This document shows positions 37,101 through 48,870 of a DNA stretch of 64,000 bases, piece after piece; position 1 is the first letter of the stretch; every line of letters begins with the position of its first letter. The notes below the pieces were generated by a model that was given only the letters and a program-made list of their open reading frames with translations, made no database searches and was not told where the DNA came from. The DNA is from Mesocentrotus franciscanus. Its lineage: Eukaryota > Echinodermata > Echinoidea > Camarodonta > Strongylocentrotidae. The position numbers and the translations under genes were made by a program. The stretch lies in contig CP137666.1 of NCBI GenBank assembly GCA_037976565.1, forward strand, positions 6,381,802 through 6,445,801. The letters run 5' to 3'.

Positions 37101-40100
37101 CTTCCACGCCCTCTACCTGGCGAGCCCATGGCTTTTCCTGGGGAGGGTCTTGAGGGAGATGACCTGCTTCGACTGGTTATAGGTAGAGGTCTGGCTGGTG
37201 AAAGCTTTGGTGGGGCAGAGTCACTCTGGGATGTGACTTCACTTGATTCACCTGGAATACAAATAGCAGGATAAGAGATATATATAGGATAAGAGCAATA
37301 CATTTTAAAGTATACCATAAAGCTTATGACCTAGCATGTGTATTTTAACTGCTTTCATTATTTTAAACATTCACTCTATAGATGACACAAGAAGAAAATT
37401 TGAAGAAGAAAAAAGGAGAAGAAACATATATCACAATTGGACACATGGAATAGGCCATGGAAAGCCATTTATTCATCCACACTGACAATTAACCCATACA
37501 GTAACTACAACAAAATGGAAATGTAATTCCTGGTAGATTTTTCAGAATGGACCACTGAGCCATTTCCCTATTACCAATTTTGCATGTGTAAATAAAAAAA
37601 AAATCATACCGAGTACAAGACCAGTGGTATTTCTGTCACACTGTGCATGCCCCTATTTTAGTTGATGGATATGTAGCTCATCCATTAAAACAGATGCATT
37701 CATATATGCTCACTGTGACAATAACCTGTGATCATGATCAACATCCAACCATGAACTCACTTAGTCATTTGCTTAGTCTTGACAGCTCAGTGAATATTAG
37801 ATAACTGGAGGAGAGATTGGATAAAAAGAGGAAAATGGGTACATACTTGATGACGACTCCTCAGTGGTCAACTCGATGTTCCGGGAACTTGCATCTCCAC
37901 CATTGTGGGGTTTGTCCTTGCCCTTTTGAATGGCCAGCCGCCGTCGGATGATGTTGATCTCCCGTTTAAGCTGCTTGGAGCGTTTGGAGCGTGCAGCACT
38001 GTGCTTGATGCCGCAGGTTGCATCCAGCTTCTCCAGGAGTTCGTGAAGTTGGTCCTCCAACGTCATGTCTACTCTGTTCTCTGCTTGAAGTACTGAGTCA
38101 ACTGGAAAAGGATGGCATAGAACAATCATGTTGTTAGCATTATCATACATGGCAATTAGTCTTTAGTACAATATCATGATTATGCAGACTATTTGCTTTG
38201 TAGGGAGATGACAGGCCACGGTTATTCATTGTTTCTACCAGTACCTCTGTCGTATCAGTTTGCCCTTTTCCAGATTTCTCACATTGTTCTTAAATGTATC
38301 ACAAAATTAATTTCTTTATACATGAATTAGAATGGATGTTTCTCCAATCCTAGCATGCACAACATAAAGAAGCACCAAATGAAACATCACCAAATAAGAT
38401 GCAACAAGAAGAGTTTGTTGTTTTTTAGGACTATACTAACTGACCACTTACTAGGCACACTTCCAAAGACATAGAAAGATTTATAATTCTAACCTAATCT
38501 GATTATCCAAAAGACCATGATACTAATAAGGATTTGCTTGTATGGGAAGACATTAAGTTTCTAAGAAGCATAACCCCAATAAAAAGACAGTTAGATTAAC
38601 CCATACATCAATCTATTTGGTTTGCTCCCAAGTGACTGATAAAGATCTCAGTATTGACATTATTTTATTTATTACTTGCTTCTTTAAATAGATCAAAATA
38701 AAACAAATCATGATAATAGCTAGTAGCAATCTCCACCCCTCAATAAAATAGAAGTAAATTGTGATTCAGCTGACCCAAAGAATGACACGGGCGATGGAAG
38801 CATGAAAGACGACCATTTCAATATCAATCAACAGTATCTATTGAGGACTTACTGTCTCCGAGTTTAATTTGTGTTTCTTCATATTTGGGGGCCTTCTCTA
38901 GATGGAGTCCCGTTTCAGGGTCATAGCCGGCTTTCTCTGATTGCCTCTTAGCATGTCTAAGTACAGCACCTCCCTGAAACATAAGATATCAAGAATCATG
39001 CAAAAGTAGTAACATGGTCTTTGTCAAAACTGAAATGTTTTAGTACAGTGTAGCTATTTAAGGGTTGATGAGGGAAATTATTTATTTTTCAGGTTTATTT
39101 TTCAATTCTTAGGAATACTTTTGACAGCAGAAAAAACATTGCAACAAATGATTGTTTGTGGAACACCTGCAATTAATGGAAATTGGCTAACAATGCCATT
39201 GACATAACACATCTTAGAAAATGCACAGTATACAGATATCAGATTTGAACTCTACATCTCAAATGTATATGTTGTTCCTATAATACTGTTATACAGACAA
39301 TCATTACAACAAATACCAAATATATGTTACTGCAAGAAAATTTGAATGCCCCAAATTATTATAAAAATGTCTGAAAATATAGCTTTGCCTAGTATCATGT
39401 TCATAGGCATAACAAACAATTTTGCCAGGATACAGACATACCTTAGCAGCATACAAATTTTCCAGCTTCTACATTAAGCGAGCAAAACTTTGACATCTAA
39501 TCATATAGAAAAGTAATAGTGTCAAATCATAAAAAGATCTGAAAGATTGTAAAAATCCAAGCTGCCTGAAAATGGGTTAATGGGTGCCCGAATACTGGAA
39601 ATTTAAAAACTTTAGAGGAGATGCATCCCTTACCCACCCCTTCCCTCTCATACATGTATGCCCATGATCACATTGCAAGTTTTGAGATCAGTCTTACCTG
39701 ATCTCTGATCTTGACAGCTGCCCTGTAGTACTTGGTTTCCTTACTGTTGTAGTTCATACAGTTCTCTATCATCTGGTTGAAGTCCTCTTCCATCTGGTCC
39801 AGCCCCTTGTACTTGTGGCCCTCCACTTTGTTGCTCATTGTGGAGAAGTCCATAGGTTTCGTAATGACATCATAGTAGTCAGGAGCCTGTAGAAACAAAC
39901 AAAGGAATTTTTTGTCTAAGGGACAGGCCACATTTGAGTAGGAACCAGAACAAACTCTATCAGTTTCTTCTTTTATGGGTCATACAGTATAAATGTAGCT
40001 GCATACCTTCTCCACAATATTTCCAAAGGAGTAAAATTATCTAAGATCTGATGTTCATGAATCACGTTCAAAGGCACCATGCTCCTCTAATACATATCTG

Positions 40101-43100
40101 CTGTTGCACGTCTGCAAATCAGGAGGCTGCTTCTTTGGTTAGTTGATGGCATTATGTCATCTAAGAGCTTCTTTTAAAGGGACTTGTTAATATTGTTCAG
40201 ATGAGAGAAAATGGTGCTAAGGTAGTGACTTCAATGCTAGATGTACATTTAAAGATAATCTGAAGTTTGAGTGAAAACAGACCATTATTAATGATAAAAA
40301 TTGAAAAAAACTGATCTGATCGATTCCTGAATTCTCCCAACTATATTATTATAATTTAATTAAATTTTAGGTGAATGTAAATAGTCACAAAGCAATGAAT
40401 TGGCTCTATATACCATTCCAAACATTTAAATGTTGAAAGATTTTTAAAAGCCTGTTTTACGTCCTATTTTCATGGAAAAATGGTTGGGAAAATTCAAAAA
40501 TTGGTTGGGAGAATTTACTGTTCGAAGGTGTCACATAGTGACGCCTTCAAAGAAAACCATAAATATCTTTGTGGTTTGAGAATTTTTTCAGGATTTTCTT
40601 CATATTAGAGGGTTAGTACAGTAGAAGGAATATAATAAGTAACATTTCATACAAAAATTACGCAGTTTTTTCATCAACCTTCAACAATTTTACCGGTTCA
40701 CTTTAACCACTTGACTGCGGACCACGTACATGTACATGTTCTCGCTCTCGCATGCCTGTGCGGGCCACATACATGTACGTGCTTAGAGCACTGCACTTTC
40801 AAGGCCGTAGCACTGCATAATGTTATACAAGTCTTGAACAGTAGATGGCGCGATTTCCAAAAAAATCCGGCAGTTTTGTGTACAGTGTACATTTTTTGTA
40901 CAGTACAAAAATGCTGTATTAGGCCAATAGCAGTCAAGTGGTTAAACCACAAAAGTCACTAAGTTCCTATTAACAATCAAACTTGTTCCTTTCACTGATA
41001 AGTTCCCAGACCGACATACAAGATAAAGGAAAGACAAAACTTTACTACTATTTATCTTAGGAATACCATTTGGTTTTACTAAGTTAGCATTAAAAGCAAC
41101 CCAGACAAGTTTTTGTTCCATATCTTCTGAACAATGTAAAGTCTCCTAAGCCTACAACAGGGAGATGGCAGGGCTGAAAATTAGGCAAAAGCCTAAAAAA
41201 CTAAAATTCACAGGCCCTGTCTTATGAAAAGTTGATTCAAATTGATCGCAACTTGCCTTGAGATTGATATAAAATACCACTGCGTACATACATTTGTATA
41301 TGTAAGAGATTGTAACTTTGCGATTCATTCAAGGGCTTGGAGTCGATTTGGATCAATCGCAACTTTTAATAGGACAGGGCCAGAGGGCCCTGTTAAATAC
41401 AAGTATCGTTACCTCGTCAACAGCCACAGGTTCAGAGAAGATGTTCAAAGGATCCATCTCCTCCAGTTTGGCTAGCGTTCTCTGGAGCAAGATATTGAAT
41501 GGCTGCAGCTGCATTTCAGTTGCCTTCTGGCTTACTTTCATCTGAAGAGTAGGGGGGGGGGAGAAAAATAATCATCAATAAGTTAACTTATATGTACAGT
41601 ACTACAAAATGAATAGCTCTATCACTGTGAAAATGAAAATAAAATTGGATTATAGACTACTAAGATCTAATTAATTTAGAAACAGAACAATAACCCTAGC
41701 TCAATATCTTCTCAGTCAGGAAATATTTTTATCAGATAACAAAATTACAGAATTAGAAATATATCCCATCTTTGACATAGTTAAGTTTAAGTATCGTCAG
41801 TAATTTCTACAATATCAATCAAATTTTATTTTGTAACTATCAAATAATCAAACAATCAAGTAGAAATACCTCAAATATATACAAATGGATACCATATGAA
41901 TGCATCATTAGCTAGGGTAATACTTTAAGAAAGGCTACAAATTATTGTGTTATGCCTTACACAAGTCTTGTTTCAACAACTAAAACAATTAATCAAACAT
42001 CAGCTCTGTCCACTTCATGAATTTTCTTAATCCCATTATAAAAATTTTACTACAAAAACAAGGGAGGATAATTTCCTTACTTACCTGTTCTCGCTTCAAC
42101 TTTTCTCTCTTGCGAATGAGTTCTACCAGCAACCTTGCTCGTTCCAAGTCATGTCGTAACCTCTGCCAGTACTTGAGCTGCTCTTTCAGTCTGTTTGCCT
42201 TGTGGCTCTCACGCTGCAAAAATATATTTGAATGAATATATTTACATGAATAAAACAAACAGAGCAGTGATAATGTTTCTAAAGGCTTGTTCAGATATGA
42301 CGCGGCTAAATCGCGCCAATTTTTTTTTTTAATGACATAAAATATAATAGGCTACATATTTCTGTATCTTATAACACAGAGCTCAGTGAATACGCACAAG
42401 TCCTTTGTTGCTAGCAGTTGCCATTCATTTACATGTTGAAAAAAATGCTGCTGGTTTTTTTTTTTGCAGCGGTTGACCGTGCCATGTCTGAACAAGCCTT
42501 AACAATTCCTAACATTTACACACCACATTTAGAAGTGATCTACAGGTATTCCAAAAATTTTCTTGGGAGGAACAAATGTCAAGAAAACATTAAATTAGCC
42601 AAAGCAATTTTTCTCTTAGGTTTCCAAATCTGAAATAAGTGCAAGTGAAGATTATCTTAATTTTACTTTAAAGGTATTACAAAGTTTTTGTATGGGGTCA
42701 TGAATTTGGTTCAAATGAACATATTGGAAGCATATGAGATTTTACAATATTCAATGATCGTTGTTGCAGTTGAAATCGAGTCTAAAGTGATGAAATTGTA
42801 AATAACAAACTCTTTATACTCTTGTATAGCGCCCTCTCAAGACTGATATTACTTTAGCTTTAAAACAATGTTTCTTGACTACAATCGACCGATTTGCTAT
42901 TCCCGTTTGGAAATTATATATCAGAACTGCATATTCTGAGATTTTCATGGTCGCAGCTACATTGTACCATGGAATGGCCTTAGGCGCTATTTGAAATATT
43001 TGAAATTTACCGGGAGCACCGGTAAATTTTGATTATTCAATTTGCTCGAAAGCAGAAGTGTTTTAGGGGCTATTTTTTTTAGTGCTTATAATACATCCAC

Positions 43101-45830
43101 AGGGACATCCAAATATATCAAAAATTGAAAGAATTACTATCCATCCAATTTCAAAATTTCCCCAAACTTTGCATTACCTTTAAATGTATTCTGTTTACAT
43201 CATGAAAATGTACTTGTAGTATCTTGTACCTACATGTAATCCTAAAACATATTTTTTTAACATGCTCTCGTGCAAAGCTCTAATTCTATTCATGCATAGA
43301 ATAAACACATGTAATGTATCATTAGCATGCAAAGAAGAGCAAAGACACTGCATTTAAATTTTGCAAAATGTAAAGTACAAACAAATAGGACTATAGAGTA
43401 CAATGGACAAGTTGAAATACCTGTATTGCCAGGATAATAATGTCTATGCACTGATGCATCAAGGAAACATGTACATGTGGGTGCAGTAGGTGCCGTCTAT
43501 ACAACATATTATATACATGTAATAACCATGTCTAGTTGTCTACCACAAAATAAAAGGTGGGAAAAATATGTAACCATGCAACCATTATACATGTACATGT
43601 ATTGTATACCACAGAAAAGGAATTCTACTTTTCTACTAAATAAACTACAAATGAAGGAAAAGGAAAGTGCAATACTATACGTGGAACTGGTGACAATGCT
43701 TACACTAACCGAATCCTTGTTGCGCTGCGATTGGTGGTGTGCTTGCAACCGCCTCAGTAAAGGCACCCCATGCCGAGACTGTCGTTTGAGTGTCCAATAG
43801 CTGACAAGTCTTTGCATGAAGTGCTGTTTCTTCTGCAGAGTTACCTTTTTCAGTATCTTGGATATCCTGATAGGTTACGTGTTTGTAATGAAAAAAAGAT
43901 TGGTTAATACACATAATGAAAGGCATAAAATTCAGTACATCTACCGGTACATGTAAGATCACACAGATACATTAAAATAATGTGTATCCCAATTCATTTT
44001 AAACTATACACTACCATTGGACTTTGATAAAGATTCAAGCAGCTACACTTAGATAATTTATACTAATTGAATTTCTTTACTTATACATTTCTTCTTGATG
44101 CAGGGCTCGAAACTAACAGGTGCCCAGGACAGACTTGCACCCCAAAATGTAGGTCCAGATAGTTAAACTGTATTATGCTGGAAAACTTTGTTAATGTTTG
44201 AAAGTTACAAATAAAGATTCTACATACACCGCTCAATAAAATATACTAACTTGCACCAAGGAGTTACTACTTGCACTTACCTTTGTTGTGGAATGCATGG
44301 AATGGAGACCACTGGCATGGCCGCCCTCTTCTCTGCCAAAATCTTACGTGCCTTTCTCATGTTTTTCCTGGATATTGCCTTAGCCTTCTTGGCTGACCAG
44401 CCTTTCTCAGCAGCATCCATCTCAATAACCTTGTCGTTCTTCATAATGGGTTTCTTCTCCGCTTCAGCTGGAGTGTGAATGTCACAGAATGCAGTCTTTC
44501 GGATGCTAATGGATGTACCATTGATACCCGTTTCTCGAATGGGTTCCATTTTCATGAACAGAGTAGCCTGTTGGGCACAGGTGACATGGAAAGCTGTGTA
44601 GCAGTTTGTTTTGTGACACTGAATGCAAGCCCCAACACCTCGCTGCTTGCAGATGTAGCACGTCAGTTTCCATCTGGCCGGAGGAATGTGAGCTATACTG
44701 TCTATCGGCTCAAGGAATACTGTGTTGGCAAAACCTACTTCTGGGATCCACAGTGCGCACATGACATGGGCCCACCTCCCATCATCAGTCTGTTTGAAGG
44801 CCCCACCCTTGTTTGGACAAAGGGCACAGTCAACTGCTCTGGAGGGCGACTGGAGACAGCGACGGCACAACCACTGTCCCTCTGGAATGTAGGGCACCCC
44901 ATAGCATTCTTGGTGCACAGCGAGATTACACATGTCACAGAATAATATAACATTACTGTTCTGGCACTCCCCATCGTTGCATATGCAGCAAACTGCATCT
45001 TCATCAATGAACTGCTGATTGTCTGGTTTCCCTGAAGATTGACTCTGAAAATGAGACTCTTTCTCCAGTCTGTCCATCAACAACTCAAAGATCTCTTGCG
45101 CTACTGGGTTCATGTTTGTAGTCTGTCGCTTTTTATTGATCACGTCCAGCCATACATAGTCCTCTTCATCCATGTCATACTCGACATCGTCATCCAGCTC
45201 CTCCGCCGTCTTTTCAATGTACCTGAAGTAAGAATTTGGTCTGTTTGGGATATCTGGGGGCTCTTCATAATCAGTCAATACTGTAAAAGAAGCCTCAGGT
45301 AATTTAAGAGAAGCACCACCAGCTGGCTTCTCTTTTTGAGGCTTCTGTGCCTGGTCCACAGTTTTGTTTCCTTTACTTGCTGGTGGCTTCTCATTCTTCT
45401 CCTCCTCACTCGTCTCACTCTCAAACTCGTCCTCCGTCATCACATCAATGTTTTCATAAATATCAAGCCTCATTGTCTGTCCATCCAGGTCTACCTCAAC
45501 AAGTCGCTGAGCCTGAGCATAGGTGAGACCCTCTCTAGCTGGGGAACGAATTAACTGGGGCGAAGAAGCACGCTGGTTTGGCCTGTTATTCACTCGCGAC
45601 TTCCTCCATCCACCTTTCTTGACAGGTGTTGCATAGCCATTACCATTTGGATTATCATGGTCATAGTGAAATAGGTGAAATTCAATTCCATTCAGGGACT
45701 TGTAGACTTTGCCACAATCATTCACTGGGCATTCATACGGAGGCTTGGTTGCCCGAAGATTGTGACAGAACGTCTTTACATCAAAATTTAGGGCTGGCAT
45801 TGTCCTAGGCTTTAGCAGTAATGGTCTCAT
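27906..45830 (-). CDS. BRPF1: BRPF1/peregrin, chromatin-reader scaffold (gene span)
   Basis: Eleven coding exons join with canonical splice sites into 3909 bases, 1302 residues, with no frame break (human BRPF1 is about 1214-1220). Domains: C2H2 finger (residues 34-55), EPL1-like region (about 105-265), PHD1 (282-325), zinc knuckle and extended PHD2 (335-452), bromodomain (about 622-715), a Ser/Pro/Arg-rich linker and a PWWP domain (about 1170-1255). Known family role: nuclear scaffold that binds KAT6A/KAT6B (MOZ/MORF) or HBO1 with ING4/5 and MEAF6, directing H3 acetylation by reading unmodified H3K4, acetyl-lysine and H3K36me3. The gene faces the receptor kinase gene tail to tail. The Met at residue 11 ([17 protein letters not shown]) aligns with the human start and may be the true initiator. 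Confidence 0.96.
28111..31390. other. BRPF1 introns 9-10; no extra gene
   Basis: AT-rich introns on either side of exon 10. An AAAT/AATA repeat lies at about 30665-30700. Nothing conserved was seen. Confidence 0.6.
28728..28870 (-). CDS. BRPF1: BRPF1 exon 10: PWWP middle
   Basis: [20 protein letters not shown], then [20 protein letters not shown] and FFDNKRTW across the junction; near-identical to human '[22 protein letters not shown]...[13 protein letters not shown]'. GTGAGT donor, phase 2. Confidence 0.95.
31391..31497 (-). CDS. BRPF1: BRPF1 exon 9: PWWP start
   Basis: [20 protein letters not shown] then [16 protein letters not shown], the conserved first strand of the PWWP fold (human '[17 protein letters not shown]'). 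107 bases, GTACGT donor, phase 0. Separated from exon 8 by a 4.8-kb intron. Confidence 0.95.
31498..36327. other. BRPF1 intron 8 (4.8 kb); no extra gene
   Basis: AT-rich intron with several TACATGTA palindromes (for example 32553-32590) and a C-run followed by an A-run at about 34247-34267. No conserved frame was recognised. Confidence 0.6.
36328..37251 (-). CDS. BRPF1: BRPF1 exon 8: Ser/Pro/Arg-rich linker
   Basis: 308 codons of mostly disordered sequence with two conserved islands: [20 protein letters not shown] followed by [10 protein letters not shown] (an AT-hook-like GRPPK), and polyserine near [25 protein letters not shown] run at about exon residues 50-60 could bind RNA or DNA or be methylated. 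A 177-codon open frame on the other strand is a shadow of this exon. Donor GTAGGG. Confidence 0.93.
37847..38101 (-). CDS. BRPF1: BRPF1 exon 7
   Basis: 85 codons: [60 protein letters not shown]. It corresponds to the human '[28 protein letters not shown]...LRRKLA' helical region of the post-bromodomain segment. Ends in a Glu/Ser run before GTATGT. Confidence 0.93.
38853..38973 (-). CDS. BRPF1: BRPF1 exon 6
   Basis: 40 codons after the bromodomain: [40 protein letters not shown], matching human '[24 protein letters not shown]'. Donor AGTAAGT; exon ends in phase 1. Confidence 0.94.
39698..39886 (-). CDS. BRPF1: BRPF1 exon 5: bromodomain core
   Basis: 63 codons: [66 protein letters not shown] is the ZA loop, and the Asn of N-C-M-N-Y-N is the expected acetyl-lysine contact. 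Confidence 0.96.
40703..40945. mobile_element. piggyBac-like MITE flanked by TTAA
   Basis: TTAA at 40703-40706 and 40942-40945 flank 235 bp with perfect inverted ends CCACTTGACTGC / GCAGTCAAGTGG. In BRPF1 intron 4 (between exons 4 and 5). No transposase; the TTAA duplication suggests piggyBac mobilisation. Confidence 0.8.
41212..41382. mobile_element. MITE of the GGGCCCTGTCTTATAAAGAG family
   Basis: Left end GGCCCTGTCTTATGAAAAGT, right end ACTTTTAATAGGACAGGGCC, with internal 'gattgatat' and 'gatcaatcgc'. It abuts BRPF1 exon 4, ending about 30 bases from the splice donor. Confidence 0.8.
41413..41541 (-). CDS. BRPF1: BRPF1 exon 4: bromodomain start
   Basis: 43 codons: [40 protein letters not shown] and VDE: helix Z and the start of the ZA loop (NIFSEPV conserved). 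GTAACG donor. A 171-bp MITE sits immediately downstream on this strand (41212-41382). Confidence 0.95.
42085..42213 (-). CDS. BRPF1: BRPF1 exon 3: helical segment
   Basis: 43 codons: [40 protein letters not shown] and REQ. A charged, predicted-helical region just before the bromodomain, nearly identical to vertebrate BRPF1. Acceptor TTTTTGCAG, donor GTAAGT. Confidence 0.96.
42282..42500. mobile_element. MITE with AAGGCTTGTTCAGA termini in BRPF1 intron
   Basis: Inverted ends AAGGCTTGTTCAGATATGAC and GCCATGTCTGAACAAGCCTT, about 220 bp, non-coding, lying about 70 bp upstream of exon 3 on the gene strand. Confidence 0.78.
42667..43194. mobile_element. Inverted-repeat element, TTTAAAGGTAxTxCAAAGTTT ends
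   Basis: Left TTTAAAGGTATTACAAAGTT, right AAACTTTGCATTACCTTTAA, 528 bp. The inside includes a 'taccgggagcaccggta' palindrome near 43009-43025. Non-coding, in BRPF1 intron 2. Confidence 0.65.
43710..43866 (-). CDS. BRPF1: BRPF1 exon 2
   Basis: Reads [40 protein letters not shown] and [12 protein letters not shown], matching human '[26 protein letters not shown]'. 157 bases, starts in phase 2, ends in phase 0 at GTTAGT. Confidence 0.95.
44281..45830 (-). CDS. BRPF1: BRPF1 exon 1: C2H2, EPL1-like region, PHD1-knuckle-PHD2
   Basis: 516.7 codons, intact. Landmarks: [47 protein letters not shown], then the PZP module: [88 protein letters not shown]. All zinc ligands of both PHD fingers appear present. 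It ends [20 protein letters not shown] and a GTAAGT donor in phase 2. A plausible acceptor for a 5' leader lies at about 45942. Confidence 0.97.
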
Positions 45831-47040
45831 GAAAGCTCACTTTGGCATATTAGCTTAGGGTAAATTTGAGTGAGTTGAAGCTATTGCACAGTAGACACAC
45901 TTGGATCACAAGTAGGTCATGCTTTATTGCCTTTCACTAGACCTGCAGTGTTTGTAAGACAGATGAGAAAGACACGAAAGAGAAAATATAAGAAAGAAAA
46001 GTAGGAGAGGGGTAAGATGGAGAGAAATGAAAATTGAAGAAAAAAATGAAATAACACAAATTAATACCACTTCAAAAAAATAACTTGTTCTGAGAACTTC
46101 TTTTAAGTGTCTGACTCCTCCAAAAGGAAATGAAATTTTAGCATCACAAAATTAAAATAACGATTAACTACATTGTAAGTAACAAGTATCGAAAACCAAC
46201 TAGAGGCCAAGTTTTTTCCCTTTGTTTTTTTATATGATTATTAAAGATGTTCCCTTTTACCAGTAAATTCCTACAGATATATTTCATAATATAGTAAAAT
46301 GTTCATGTATGATGGGGTGGGGTGTCCAGTAGGTAGTGTCCAGACACTTAACAAAACATAAGGCCTTCAGCTCTAACCGGCAAAAATATTTGTCCTATAT
46401 AATGTTGTCCAAAATAAGTCGTAGAAGTTTTATGCAATATTGCTTGTAAACTTCTTTAAATTGCTGTTTTTAAATCAACTGTCCGGACACTTAAACGTCT
46501 GGGTATACATTAAATTAAAAAAGTTAATTCAAAATACTGCATACTGTAAGGCCAAGTACATGTAACAAAAAAATTGTGTTCCTCGTCCCTGCCCACACCG
46601 ATTTTTTTTAAAATAGAAATCATAGTTATACTTGAAGTCAGCGTTTAATACATCAGGGCATTCTAAATACCTTGTAATTGTCATGTACATGTATAGAAAT
46701 GTCTGCTTGTAAAATGTAAGTGTGCTTGTCTGTGGTTTGTGAAAGAGAGAGAAAATCATTTAATTTCTGATTTTTGTTTCTGACTTGACAAAGTGAAGAC
46801 AAACGTATGTGATAAAATATCATCCACTTTACATAGACCTAGATACAATATAGGATAAAAAGCTTTGTCTCAGCAGCCATTTTATAAATGACGACCATCT
46901 TGAGAAAAAAATAACCCAAAATCCAAAAATAACAAATAGTGAGGCCTAGGCTAAGGGCCTCCCTCACTGATTTTTTAAAAAGTCCAGAGGAAACACGTTA
47001 TTTTTTTTACTTGGCCTAATATTTGTCATGCATTCACCTC
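45831..47040 (-). other. BRPF1: Probable 5' leader and first intron of BRPF1
   Basis: Upstream of the ATG on the minus strand, TCTTACAAACACTGCAG at about 45943-45960 looks like an acceptor, so a non-coding leader exon further upstream (about 50 kb) is likely. A short upstream ATG (MTYL then stop) lies in the leader. No other gene was seen. Confidence 0.4.
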
Positions 47041-47069
47041 GGTTATCAAATAACACTAACCATTTCAGA

Positions 47070-48870
47070 TTTCCTCAATATGGAGGGGGGGGGGGATGGG
47101 CTTATACTAAACACTCGGGTCACGGCTTGCTGGGCCAACTTTTTTTAATGGTGTCTTCAAATCGGCTTTATAAGGGGGAAAATTTATTGAAGAAGAGATT
47201 ATCAAACATTTTTAATCTTGTCTTCCAATCCTGTACAAGGGGAAAATTCACTCAGAGATTTCAGTTAAGGCATAGGGCCTACCAAAATTTAAAAAAATTA
47301 AAAAAAAAGAAAGAAAGAAGTTTTTTAAGCCGAAGTGGAAAAGGAAGATGCTCCAAAAGTATGATCGTAGAATGAGCTCAATCTTTTTTTAATTTTTATT
47401 CCATCATGTAATCATTAAGATATTTTTTGTGGGTTTCCCCTATCATCTCATGATTTCTTATGCCATTTTTGTTTTAATCGTTCTTGACGGTTCTTCTACA
47501 TCTTTAATCCTTTCTCTACCTTCATTTTCCCCCTTCATTCCTCTTTTCTTCTAGGCCTACAATGCAGAGCTGCCAACCTCCAGAACAGAAAATCAGTAAT
47601 CACAAGGCTCAAAATCAGTAATTTGGGGAATAAATCAGTAATTTCCTATGCGGCGCTATGAATAAAAAATAAAAAAACAGCGCGCCAACACTGCACGGAC
47701 GCATGCGCGCATGATTATCTGAAATTTTTTGTGATTTTACTCACACAAAGTTGCTAAATATTGATTTTCAGGTCATCACAACACATCAGTTTTCCATGAA
47801 AAATTGGCTTCTATTAAGAGAATACTTGATACTTTTCCGTCTTTCTCAGCGAGTGTTGGATGACCGCCATACTGCACAGCACTCTCTAGTATAAATCATA
47901 TTAACGCTGGGAAAAATCCGTAATTTAAGACAACATTCCGTACTGCCGTAATGAGCGTTAATTTCCGTACCAATTACGGGAAATCCGTACTAGTTGGCAG
48001 CTCTGACAATGTAATTCTTTATTTTCTGCAATTCATCTTCCCCATCTTTATGTTAAATGTTAATTATTCAGGTGCATTCTACCACAATTTTCAATAAGGC
48101 CTATAATGTACTCTGTTTCTGTATTTTTCTCTTTTCCCTTTTCTTCTATAATTTGTTCTTTGTTTCCCACAATTCATCTTCTCTTTCTATATTTTCAATT
48201 TTTCATAATTCCTTGTAATTTCCATCCTATTAAGTTTTACTCCTCACTTTATTTTCATATGTCAGTCTTTTAAAAATATTCTTTCTACATTAATTTTTAT
48301 TCTATCCCTTTATATCTCTTCTATTTTTTCTATCATGTACATGTAATTCTTGATTTTCTCCACTCTTTTCTTTCTATCATTATCACTGTTAAATCAGGCC
48401 AATGAATTCTTTCAATTCCTTTTTTTATATATTTTTCTTTTGTATTCCTCTCTTGGTAGTTCTTAATTTCCCACAATTCATCTTTTCACTCTTTCCATTC
48501 TTCCTTGTTTCCATCCTATTAATAGGCCTATCATATTCCCTTGTAGTATTACACTTTCTCTAAAATCCACTTTATCCACCTAGTATTTTGTCTTTCCTAA
48601 TGTCAGCCTTAATTCTTGTCTTCTTATTTTTCTATCATTAAAAAAAAACAATCGCAACTTCCAACTTCTTTTTAAAGTAAATTTCCCCACACACCCCCAT
48701 TGAAAATTGGTTAAAAACAGTCGCTCATTAAGATAAGATTTTCCCAGCGTGTAGGGCCGATTTGAAGACACCATTAAAAAAAATTGGCCCAGCTAGCCGT
48801 GACCCTAGTGTTTTCCAGCGCGCCACGACCCAAGTGTTTAGTATACATGTAAGCCGGGGGAGGGGGGCTG
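47070..48870. mobile_element. Large inverted repeat with a nested element
   Basis: About 47082-47190 and 48735-48868 are inverted copies: 'atactaaacac', 'gggtcacggctagctgggcc' and 'aatggtgtcttcaaatcggc' all recur on the other strand. The spacer is pyrimidine-rich and contains the 441-bp element at 47565-48005. Probably a decayed transposon; no protein was recognised. Confidence 0.65.
47565..48005. mobile_element. 441-bp MITE, CAGAGCTGCCAAC termini
   Basis: Inverted ends CAGAGCTGCCAAC / GTTGGCAGCTCTG, directly flanked by ACAATG (47559-47564 and 48006-48011). Inside are repeated 'atcagtaat' and 'ccgtaatt' motifs. The ends resemble hAT-type termini; superfamily is inference. Confidence 0.82.

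Noticed and set aside
44475..44945. 156-codon open frame on the plus strand
   Set aside because: Antisense of the BRPF1 PHD-finger exon; no independent conservation.
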